Of a stretch of 6,790 nt of DNA, positions 1 to 4,860 are shown in pieces (within the stretch, counting starts at the first letter, position 1; the number at the start of each line of letters is the position of its first letter). The notes under the pieces are model-generated. The model was not told the DNA's origin. It was given only the letters and a program-made list of their open reading frames with translations, and did not search any database. This DNA is from Actinomycetes bacterium (GTDB lineage Bacteria > Actinomycetota > CALGFH01), in contig JASLBL010000289.1 of NCBI GenBank assembly GCA_030146615.1, forward strand, positions 1-6,790, written 5' to 3'. The translations under genes and the position numbers were made by a program.

Positions 1-792
1 CTGGCTGGTCCTGGTCTCGATCGAGAGGAAGATGGCCAGCAGGACGGCGGCGGCGATGAAGGAGCCGATCGTCCCCGGGTTGCTCCAGCCCTCCTGGGCC
101 GAGCGGATGAACCCATAGACCAGCGCCGTCATCCCCGCGGTGGAGGTGAGGGCCCCGCCCAGGTCGAAGCGGCTCGGCCGCCGCTCGGACTCGGCGATGA
201 ACAGCGGGGCAAGGACGGCGAGCAGGAGGCCGATGGGCACGTTGACGAACAGCACCCATCGCCATGACAGCCAGGAGGTGAGGACGCCGCCGGCGAGCAG
301 GCCGATGGCCCCGCCGGCCACGGCCACGGCCGAGAACACCCCGAACGCCCGGTTGCGCGCCTGTCCCTCGGCGAAGTTGGTGGTGATCAGCGAGAGCGCG
401 GTCGGGGCGGCGATCGCGGCGCCGACGCCCTGGAGGGCGCGGGCGGCCAGCAGCCAGCCGGACGAGGTGGCCAGGCCGCCGAGGAACGAGGCCAGGGTGA
501 ACACCAGGATGCCGGCGATGAACACCCGCCGGCGGCCGAGGATGTCGCCGGCCCGGCCGCCCAGCAGCAGCAGGCCGCCGAAGGTGAGGGTGTAGGCGTT
601 CAGCACCCACGACAGGCTGGTGGTGGAGAAGCCCAGGGCCTGTTGCATCTGGGGCAGGGCGATGTTCACGATGGTCGCGTCCAGCACGACCATGAGCTGG
701 GAGGCGGCGATGATGGTGAGGGCGAGCGCGGGGTGGTAGCCGCGTCGTGCCGCCCCCGGCGGTCGTGGCCTGGCGGACTCGAGGACCGTCAT
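1..792 (-). CDS. DHA2-family (EmrB/QacA-type) MFS drug-efflux transporter, copy 1, C-terminus outside the window
   Basis: This is the N-terminal 264 codons of a proton-driven multidrug exporter of the inner membrane; the frame is open to the left edge. Visible family motifs are LDATIVNIALP (residues 38-48, motif D1), GGRAGDILGRRR (78-89, motif A after TM2), LLAARALQGVG (114-124, motif B in TM4) and a glycine-rich motif C stretch around 155-169. About eight hydrophobic segments are present, the last being TM8 (GSFIAAAVLLAIFLSIE), so roughly the second half of a 14-TM protein is missing. The start is the ATG whose complement is at 790-792, with a purine-rich AAGGGA upstream. The aligned start of copy 2 supports it. 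It is divergent from tetR copy 1 across 123 bp containing two inverted repeats, so repression by that TetR is likely. Substrate cannot be predicted. The family is certain and the role as a drug exporter is inferred. Confidence 0.93.
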   Translation of the reverse strand, partial: MTVLESARPRPPGAARRGYHPALALTIIAASQLMVVLDATIVNIALPQMQQALGFSTTSLSWVLNAYTLTFGGLLLLGGRAGDILGRRRVFIAGILVFTLASFLGGLATSSGWLLAARALQGVGAAIAAPTALSLITTNFAEGQARNRAFGVFSAVAVAGGAIGLLAGGVLTSWLSWRWVLFVNVPIGLLLAVLAPLFIAESERRPSRFDLGGALTSTAGMTALVYGFIRSAQEGWSNPGTIGSFIAAAVLLAIFLSIETRTSQ

Positions 793-814
793 GGCTGTCC
801 CATTCCCTTCGCTT

Positions 815-820
815 AGAGTA
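815..820 (-). promoter_or_regulatory. Putative -10 element of the copy 1 exporter promoter
   Basis: Reading leftward the sequence is TACTCT, which fits the actinobacterial TANNNT -10 pattern. It ends 22 bases before the exporter ATG. The other copy of the module has TACACT at the same distance from its operator, which supports the assignment. No good -35 hexamer is visible 17 bp upstream (CGCACG), so the promoter may be weak or activator-independent only in part. Confidence 0.45.
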
Positions 821-822
821 CG

Positions 823-836
823 ATTGTGTTCACAAT
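823..836. promoter_or_regulatory. Inverted repeat A1, putative TetR operator over the exporter promoter
   Basis: ATTGTG-TT-CACAAT is a perfect inverted repeat with 6-bp arms and a 2-bp centre. It lies two bases upstream of the putative exporter -10 element, so a bound repressor would block RNA polymerase. Its right half (GTTCACAATGCG) is identical in the other copy of the module at 4126-4137, while the left half is not. Binding by the adjacent TetR is inferred. Confidence 0.6.
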
Positions 837-864
837 GCGTGCGACGGTACGCCGTCCACATTGG

Positions 865-878
865 GAACGCAAGCGTTC
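865..878. promoter_or_regulatory. Inverted repeat B1, putative TetR operator in front of tetR copy 1
   Basis: GAACGC-AA-GCGTTC has perfect 6-bp arms around AA and sits inside a 19-bp block (864-882) that is identical in the second module (4162-4180). Its centre is 42 bp, about four helical turns, from the centre of repeat A1. It lies just upstream of a candidate -10 (TAAGAT), as expected for autorepression of tetR. The identity of the cognate protein is inferred from position and conservation. Confidence 0.68.
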
Positions 879-880
879 AC

Positions 881-886
881 TAAGAT
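881..886 (+). promoter_or_regulatory. Putative -10 element of tetR copy 1
   Basis: TAAGAT lies 3 bp after inverted repeat B1 and 29 bp before the tetR ATG. The -35 position 17 bp upstream reads ACATTG, a poor match. A second possible -10, TATGAT at 890-895, cannot be excluded. Confidence 0.35.
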
Positions 887-915
887 TCTTATGATTCTCT
901 TGGGAGGTCGGGCCC

Positions 916-1536
916 ATGGCCGCTCCGGCGGACCCCGCGACGGCTCCGTCCTGTGCGCCGCCGCACGGCCGCACCCGGCGCCGCGGCGAGACCCTGGAGC
1001 ACGCGATCTTCGACGCCGTGCTCGACCAGCTCCAGGCGGTCGGCTACGTCGGCCTGACGATGGAGGGGGTCGCCGCCCGCGCGCACACCGGCAAGGCGGC
1101 CCTGTACCGGCGCTGGCCGCGCAAGGAGGACCTGGTCGTCGACGCCCTCGAGCACGCCCTGCCGTCGCCCAGCAACCTGCCCGACCACGGCGACATGCGC
1201 GACGACCTCCTCGACCTGCTGCGTCGCATGACGGCGATGCTCAATGGCCCGGCCGGCTGCGCCGTCCAGTGCCTGATGTCGGAGACCGAGCGGGACGAGT
1301 CGTTCGCCCGCCTGCTCCACGAGCGCGTGAAGGAGCCGCGCAAGCGCATGTTCCTCGACCTGCTGGCCCGCGGCGCCGACCGGGGGCAGGTGCGGCCCGC
1401 CGCCGCCACCCAGCTGGTCGCCGAGGTCGGCCCGGCCCTGGTGATGCAGCGGTTCCTCGCCGACGGGGCGCCGGTGCCTGATGAGTACGTCGTGTCGGTG
1501 GTCGACGACGTCGTCATGCCCCTGCTGCGACCGTAG
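916..1536 (+). CDS. TetR/AcrR-family transcriptional repressor, copy 1
   Basis: This 206-residue protein has the usual length for the family. The N-terminal DNA-binding domain spans about 25-72, with the helix-turn-helix at LTMEGVAARAHTGKAALYRRW (47-67, recognition helix from about 58). The remainder is an alpha-helical ligand and dimerisation domain of the TetR C-terminal type. GGGAGG seven to eight bases before the ATG supports the start; a slightly earlier ATG at 891 is out of frame. Compared with copy 2 it carries an extra 11 N-terminal residues before the conserved TRRRGE segment. A Cys pair, GCAVQC (C115 and C119), is conserved in both copies. It is divergent from an exporter across two inverted repeats, so it most likely represses both genes and is released by an exporter substrate. 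That role is inferred; the ligand is unknown. Confidence 0.93.
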   Translation: MAAPADPATAPSCAPPHGRTRRRGETLEHAIFDAVLDQLQAVGYVGLTMEGVAARAHTGKAALYRRWPRKEDLVVDALEHALPSPSNLPDHGDMRDDLLDLLRRMTAMLNGPAGCAVQCLMSETERDESFARLLHERVKEPRKRMFLDLLARGADRGQVRPAAATQLVAEVGPALVMQRFLADGAPVPDEYVVSVVDDVVMPLLRP

Positions 1537-1573
1537 ATCCGTGGTGCCCCCACCCAGCACGCGACCAGCGGAA

Positions 1574-1595
1574 GGCAGCAGACGGGCAGCAGACG
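1574..1595. repeat. 11-bp tandem direct repeat, two units
   Basis: GGCAGCAGACG occurs twice head to tail (1574-1584 and 1585-1595). A partial third copy, AGCAGACG, lies at 1623-1630. It may be a slippage product or a protein site; nothing in the context decides this. Confidence 0.75.
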
Positions 1596-1610
1596 ACCCT
1601 TGTGAGGGTT
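1595..1610 (+). terminator. Weak hairpin downstream of tetR copy 1, possible terminator
   Basis: ACCCT (1596-1600), loop TGTG and AGGGT (1605-1609) form a 5-bp stem, extended by a G-U pair, 60 bases after the tetR stop codon. There is no U-run after it, so intrinsic termination is doubtful. Confidence 0.25.
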
Positions 1611-1717
1611 AGGAAGGCTGTTAGCAGACGGTGGACGTTCGTGGTGGCGAACCACCTGGCGTACCCGCGTTGAGCTGGGCATTCACCACAATCCATCACG
1701 GTCTCTTGGCGTCGGCT

Positions 1718-1746
1718 CTGTCTCACGACCGGTGCGGTACAGACAG
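1718..1746. promoter_or_regulatory. Imperfect inverted repeat upstream of the reductase gene
   Basis: CTGTCT (1718-1723) and AGACAG (1741-1746) are exact reverse complements. A nested ACCG/CGGT pair (1728-1731 and 1735-1738) lies between them. It could be an operator for the reductase gene or a stem-loop ending tetR copy 1 transcription. Neither an adjacent U-run nor a well-placed promoter lets me choose. Confidence 0.4.
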
Positions 1747-1860
1747 GGGAAGGCAGAGCGCGAACCCGCGGTCACCGGGGGTCTCGTGAGTCATTGGCGG
1801 CGTTTCGGGCTGGGATCCGGGGTAGTCATGACCCGATGACCGGCGCGGAAAGGACCCGAC

Positions 1861-2655
1861 ATGGCCAGTGACCTCGACCAGCCCGCCGTCTCGCTCCAGG
1901 GGGGCGGCCGCATGCCGCTGCTCGGCTTCGGCACCTGGCAGATGACGGGGGCGCGCTGCCAGACGGCCGTCCGCGACGCGCTGGAGATCGGCTACCGCCA
2001 CATCGACACCGCCGCCATCTACCGCAACGAGCGCGGCGTCGGCCGGGCGGTCCGCGACAGCGGGGTCCCGCGGGAGCGGGTGTTCATCACCACCAAGCTG
2101 CCGCCGGGCAACGCCGGCCAGGAGCGGCGCACGCTCGACAGCAGCCTGCGGGCGCTGGCGACGAACTACGTGGACCTTTGGCTGGTCCACTGGCCACCGC
2201 GGGGCCGGGCCCTGGTCAGCACCTGGAAGGAGCTCCTGGCGGCCCGGGACGAGGGGCTGGCCCGGGCCGTCGGGGTCAGCAACTACAGCCCGGCCCAGCT
2301 GGACGAGCTGATCACCGCCACCGGCGAGGCCCCCCAGGTCAACCAGATCCCCTGGGCGCCGGCGCGGCACGACCCCATCCTGCTGGACGAGCACCGCCGC
2401 CGCGGCGTCGTCCTGGAGGGCTACAGCCCGTTCAAGAACACCGACCTGCGCCACCCGGTCCTGGCCGAGGTCGCCGCCCGCCACGGGGTGACCCCCGCCC
2501 AGGTCGTCCTCCGCTGGCACCTCGACCACGAGGTGGTGGTGATCCCCAAGTCGGCCACCCCCGAACGGATCGCCACCAACTTCGACATCTTCGGCTTCTC
2601 CCTCACCCCCGAGGAGCTGGCCCGCGTCGACAGCCTGTCGGCCCGCCGCCGGTAG
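1861..2655 (+). CDS. Aldo/keto reductase, NADPH-dependent (diketogulonate-reductase-like AKR)
   Basis: This cytosolic oxidoreductase of 264 residues should reduce aldehydes or ketones with NADPH on a TIM-barrel fold; the length fits short prokaryotic AKRs. The catalytic tetrad is complete: Asp49 and Tyr54 in GYRHIDTAAIYRNE, Lys79 in TTKLP, and His110 in LVHWP. SNYS (140-143) and VNQI (160-163) contact the nicotinamide in this family. IPKSATPERIATN (228-240) is the cofactor-binding signature, with Lys230, Ser231 and Arg236 positioned for the 2'-phosphate of NADPH. Unusually, the residues after VNQI are PWAP where the family normally has an acidic/aromatic/His-Pro motif. AAAGGA six to eight bases before the ATG supports the start. 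It lies between the two exporter modules and converges on the second exporter, with 4 bp between the stop codons, so it probably has its own promoter. Substrate is unknown; a role in detoxifying carbonyls is only a guess from the context. Confidence 0.93.
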   Translation: MASDLDQPAVSLQGGGRMPLLGFGTWQMTGARCQTAVRDALEIGYRHIDTAAIYRNERGVGRAVRDSGVPRERVFITTKLPPGNAGQERRTLDSSLRALATNYVDLWLVHWPPRGRALVSTWKELLAARDEGLARAVGVSNYSPAQLDELITATGEAPQVNQIPWAPARHDPILLDEHRRRGVVLEGYSPFKNTDLRHPVLAEVAARHGVTPAQVVLRWHLDHEVVVIPKSATPERIATNFDIFGFSLTPEELARVDSLSARRR

Positions 2656-2659
2656 CGGC
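2645..2659. terminator. Small GC hairpin between convergent genes, possible bidirectional terminator
   Basis: GCCGC and GCGGC pair around the loop CGGTA, spanning the stop codon of the reductase and the 4-bp gap to the exporter's stop codon. It is the only structure visible where two transcripts must end. There is no U-tract, so the call is tentative. Confidence 0.25.
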
Positions 2660-4093
2660 TCAGGACCCCTCCCGCCCGGACCCCGCCGGGACCGCCACGG
2701 CCTCCATGTCCGACGGCTTGGGGCGGATCACGAGCAGGGCGACCGTGAGGGCCAGGGCGGCGAACACGACCGAGAGCTGGAACGACGTCGAGATGCCGTG
2801 GGCCAGGATCTGGTCGGCCCAGGGGGGTGGGAGCTGGCCGGTCTGCTGGAACTGGGCCTGGGCTTCGGGTGGGGCGGTGCGGAGGAAGTCGCCGATCCGG
2901 GTGGTGGCTTCGTTGCGGCTGGCGGTGCCGAAGACGGTGACCAGGATGGAGAGGCCGAGGGAGCCGCCGACCTGCTGCATGACGTTGAGGAGGCTGGAGG
3001 CGGCGCCGGCCTCGTGGGGTGGGACCCCGGAGACGGCGACGACGGTGAGGGGGACGAACAGCAGGCCCATGCCGAGGGCGAACACGAGGATGGGGCCGAG
3101 CAGGCCGTCGAGGTAGCCGCTGGTCACCGAGACCTGGGACAGCCAGGCGAGGCCGGTGAGGGCGAGCAGGGCGCCGGCGGTCATCAGGCGCTTGGGGCCG
3201 ACCCTGGGCAGGGACCGGGCGGCGATCTGGGAGGAGACGATGATGGTCGCGGTGACGGGCAGGAACGAGAGGCCGGCCCGGAGCGGGGAGTAGCCGAGCA
3301 CGTCCTGCACGAACAGGGTGAGGAAGAAGAACATCCCGAACATGGCCGCGGCGGTGAAGGAGCCCAGGGTGATGGGGTCGGTCCAGCCGTCCTGGGCGGC
3401 GCTGATGAACCCGTAGACCAGGGCCGTCATGCCGGCGGTGGAGGTGAGGGCGCCGGCGAGGTCGAACCGGCCCCGCTGGCGCTCGGACTCGGTGATGTAG
3501 AGGGGGGCGAGCACGGCCAGCAGGACGCCGATGGGCACGTTGACGAACAGCACCCAGCGCCAGGACAGCCACGAGGTGAGCATGCCCCCGGCGAGCAGGC
3601 CGATGGCGCCGCCGGCCCCGGCCACGGCGCCGAAGACCCCGAAGGCGCGGTTGCGCTCCTGACCCTCGGCGAAGTTGGTGGTGATCAGGGCCAGGGCGGT
3701 CGGGGCGGCGATGGCCCCGCCGACCCCCTGGAGGGCCCTGGCCGCCAGCAGCCAGCCGGCGGAGGTGGCCAGGCCGCCAAGGAACGAGGCCACGGTGAAG
3801 ATCAGGATCCCGGCGATGAACACCCGGCGGCGGCCCAGGATGTCGCCGGCCCGGCCCCCCAGCAGGAGCAGGCCGCCGAAGGTCAGGGTGTAGGCGTTCA
3901 GCACCCACGACAGGTCGGTGGTGGAGAAGCCGAGGGCCTGCTGGACCTGGGGCAGGGCGATGTTCACGATGGTGGCGTCGAGGACCACCATGAGCTGCGA
4001 CGCCGCGATGACCGTGAGGGCCAGCGCGGGACGGTGGCCCCGCCGTGCCGCACCCGGGGGACGCGACGCCACCTCCGAACCCAAGACCGCCAT
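2660..4093 (-). CDS. DHA2-family (EmrB/QacA-type) MFS transporter, copy 2, with an apparent internal deletion
   Basis: This 477-residue membrane protein is a homologue of the copy 1 exporter, about 88% identical by hand count over the first 250 residues. It carries motif D1 LDATIVNIALP (38-48), motif A GGRAGDILGRRR (79-90), motif B LLAARALQGVG (115-125), and a glycine-rich motif C stretch (155-170). I count 13 hydrophobic segments, not the 14 typical of the family. After GSFTAAA (244-250, the start of TM8) the protein jumps to MFGMFFFLTLFVQDVLGYSPL, which matches TM9 of relatives. Copy 1 instead continues as VLLAIFLSIETRTSQ. Roughly 40 residues therefore seem missing in frame. The chosen ATG (complement 4091-4093) has GGGAGGGGG upstream and aligns with copy 1; a start 22 codons further upstream would run through the promoter and operator and is rejected. 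Family is certain; export activity is doubtful if the deletion is real. Confidence 0.92.
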   Translation of the reverse strand: MAVLGSEVASRPPGAARRGHRPALALTVIAASQLMVVLDATIVNIALPQVQQALGFSTTDLSWVLNAYTLTFGGLLLLGGRAGDILGRRRVFIAGILIFTVASFLGGLATSAGWLLAARALQGVGGAIAAPTALALITTNFAEGQERNRAFGVFGAVAGAGGAIGLLAGGMLTSWLSWRWVLFVNVPIGVLLAVLAPLYITESERQRGRFDLAGALTSTAGMTALVYGFISAAQDGWTDPITLGSFTAAAMFGMFFFLTLFVQDVLGYSPLRAGLSFLPVTATIIVSSQIAARSLPRVGPKRLMTAGALLALTGLAWLSQVSVTSGYLDGLLGPILVFALGMGLLFVPLTVVAVSGVPPHEAGAASSLLNVMQQVGGSLGLSILVTVFGTASRNEATTRIGDFLRTAPPEAQAQFQQTGQLPPPWADQILAHGISTSFQLSVVFAALALTVALLVIRPKPSDMEAVAVPAGSGREGS

Positions 4094-4112
4094 CGCTCCC
4101 GTCCCCCTCCCT

Positions 4113-4118
4113 AGTGTA
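4113..4118 (-). promoter_or_regulatory. Putative -10 element of the copy 2 exporter promoter
   Basis: Reading leftward it is TACACT, at the same distance from inverted repeat A2 as TACTCT in copy 1. The ribosome binding site follows within a few bases, implying a leader of only about a dozen nucleotides. No recognisable -35 is present at 17 bp spacing. Confidence 0.45.
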
Positions 4119-4120
4119 CG

Positions 4121-4134
4121 ATCACGTTCACAAT
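4121..4134. promoter_or_regulatory. Site A2, degenerate counterpart of inverted repeat A1
   Basis: ATCACG-TT-CACAAT keeps the right arm and centre of site A1, but the left arm has changed, so symmetry is only partial. The flanking block GTTCACAATGCG (4126-4137) is identical in both modules. Position relative to the exporter -10 is the same as in copy 1, which suggests a weaker operator for the same repressor family. Confidence 0.5.
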
Positions 4135-4162
4135 GCGAGCGACGCCACACCCGCCGCATTAG

Positions 4163-4176
4163 GAACGCAAGCGTTC
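4163..4176. promoter_or_regulatory. Inverted repeat B2, putative TetR operator in front of tetR copy 2
   Basis: GAACGC-AA-GCGTTC is identical to site B1, and the identity extends over 19 bp (4162-4180). Its centre is again 42 bp from that of site A2. It directly precedes TATGAG (4179-4184), the counterpart of the copy 1 -10. Nine bases present between operator and ribosome binding site in copy 1 are absent here. Confidence 0.68.
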
Positions 4177-4202
4177 ACTATGAGGCTGCTGGGAGGTGGG
4201 CG

Positions 4203-4790
4203 ATGGCCGCCACGCCGCGCGCCGCGACCCGGCGCCGGGGCGACGCCCTGGAGCACGCCATCTACGACGCCGTCTTCTCCCAGCTCCAGACGGTCGGCTA
4301 CACCCGCCTGACCATGGAGGGGGTCGCCGGCTGCGCCCGCACCGGCAAGGCGGCCCTGTACCGCCGCTGGACCGGCAAGGACGACCTGGTGGCCGACGCC
4401 ATCGACCACGCCCTGCCGTCCCTGGCCGACCTGCCCGACCACGGCGACGTCCGCGAGGACCTGCTGGAGCTGCTCCGGCGGATGGCGGCCATGCTCAACT
4501 CCCCCACCGGCTGCGCCCTCCAGTGCCTGCTGGCCGTGGCCGACCGCGATCACCAGTTCAAGGCCCTGCTCCACGAGCGGGTCCTGGCCCCCCGCAAGGC
4601 CAGCTTCCTGGCCGTGCTGCGGCGGGCCGCCGGCCGCGGCCAGGTCCGGCCGGAAGCCGCCAGCCAGCTCGTGGCCGAGGTCGGCCTGGCCATGGTGGTG
4701 CAGCGCTTCCTGGTCGACGGCCCACCGGTGCCCGACGACTACGTCGTGTCGGTGCTCGACGAGGTCGTTCTGCCACTGCTGCGCCCGTAG
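4203..4790 (+). CDS. TetR/AcrR-family transcriptional repressor, copy 2
   Basis: This 195-residue regulator aligns without gaps to residues 19-206 of copy 1, with about 70% identity by hand count. The helix-turn-helix is LTMEGVAGCARTGKAALYRRW (36-56). The recognition helix TGKAALYRRW is identical to that of copy 1, whereas the ligand-domain sequence differs more. GCALQC (C104 and C108) preserves the Cys pair. The ATG is six bases after GGGAGG. The frame is open far upstream, but that extension is antisense to the exporter and runs through the promoter, so it is rejected. It is divergent from the copy 2 exporter and probably represses that gene and itself through sites A2 and B2; it may also bind the copy 1 sites. 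The stop codon abuts the candidate promoter of the next operon. The ligand is unknown. Confidence 0.93.
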   Translation: MAATPRAATRRRGDALEHAIYDAVFSQLQTVGYTRLTMEGVAGCARTGKAALYRRWTGKDDLVADAIDHALPSLADLPDHGDVREDLLELLRRMAAMLNSPTGCALQCLLAVADRDHQFKALLHERVLAPRKASFLAVLRRAAGRGQVRPEAASQLVAEVGLAMVVQRFLVDGPPVPDDYVVSVLDEVVLPLLRP

Positions 4791-4817
4791 TGTCGATCCG
4801 GGCCCGTCCCGTTCGTG
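4791..4817 (+). promoter_or_regulatory. Candidate ECF42-type sigma promoter for the reductase-DGPF-sigma operon
   Basis: TGTCGA (4791-4796) follows the tetR2 stop codon directly. CGTG (4814-4817) begins exactly 17 bp later. As I recall, ECF42 sigma factors recognise TGTCGA at -35 and CG(A/T)C at -10; here the -35 is a full match and the -10 matches three of four bases. The implied leader to the ATG at 4861 is about 35-40 nt. Its position before an operon encoding an ECF42-like sigma factor fits autoregulation, but TGTCGA also occurs by chance inside genes (complement at about 2135, 2627 and 5108). Confidence 0.5.
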
Positions 4818-4860
4818 TAGAGGGTGAGAAGGCTCCACGAGCGAGCGGGAGGTAGCGACG

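Larger units (their letters stand above)
46..1536. repeat. Module copy 1 of a duplicated exporter/tetR unit
   Basis: This stretch aligns over its whole length, including the divergent promoter, with 3344-4790 in the same orientation. Synonymous differences are scattered through the transporter genes, so the duplication is old or the copies arrived separately. Homology stops at the two tetR stop codons; downstream sequences are unrelated. Confidence 0.85.
1537..1860. other. Intergenic region between tetR copy 1 and the aldo/keto reductase
   Basis: I see no convincing gene in these 324 bp. It contains an 11-bp tandem duplication, a small hairpin (1595-1610: GACCCT, loop TGTG, AGGGTT), overlapping alternative 5-bp hairpins around 1637-1656 (GTTCG/CGAAC and GGTGG/CCACC), an imperfect inverted repeat at 1718-1746, and the 8-bp palindrome GTCATGAC at 1825-1832. 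The reductase promoter should be in the right half, but no clear -35/-10 pair stands out. Base composition is a little less GC-rich than the genes around it. Confidence 0.6.
3344..4790. repeat. Module copy 2 of a duplicated exporter/tetR unit
   Basis: Counterpart of 46-1536. On the left, similarity ends abruptly at codon 250 of the exporter gene, where copy 2 skips the segment that copy 1 retains. The two copies are direct repeats separated by roughly 1.8 kb carrying the aldo/keto reductase and the end of the copy 2 exporter. Confidence 0.85.

Noticed and set aside
140..595. Rightward open frame antisense to the copy 1 exporter, with a similar one at 3675-3893 antisense to copy 2
   Set aside because: Both mirror the conserved exporter sequence in GC-rich DNA; their similarity to each other follows from the duplication. 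The composition (Arg/Pro/Ala-rich, no domain) is typical of a shadow frame.
1514..1726. Leftward 70-codon open frame in the gap after tetR copy 1, with several cysteines
   Set aside because: It overlaps the end of tetR, has no recognisable domain and no clear ribosome binding site. It could be a remnant of something, but I cannot support a gene.
1825..1832. 8-bp palindrome GTCATGAC near the reductase start
   Set aside because: Too short to be significant alone and not repeated elsewhere near a promoter; mentioned only in the intergenic description.
1537..1860. Possible tRNA, attachment site or integrase remnant in the gap
   Set aside because: No cloverleaf, CCA end, or matching direct repeat at another edge is visible, and no recombinase motif is encoded.
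2798..4114. Long rightward Gly/Glu-rich open frame opposite the copy 2 exporter, and the Arg/Pro-rich leftward frame at 2421-3908
   Set aside because: Both are repetitive low-complexity translations produced by strong third-position GC bias on the exporter gene; no domain or start signal.
4094..4159. 22-codon N-terminal extension of the copy 2 exporter
   Set aside because: It would translate through the -10 element and site A2. The ATG at 4093 has GGGAGGGGG upstream and matches the copy 1 start.
3918..4202. Long upstream extension of the tetR copy 2 frame
   Set aside because: It is antisense to the exporter and crosses the divergent promoter and operators. The ATG at 4203 has a strong ribosome binding site and aligns with copy 1.
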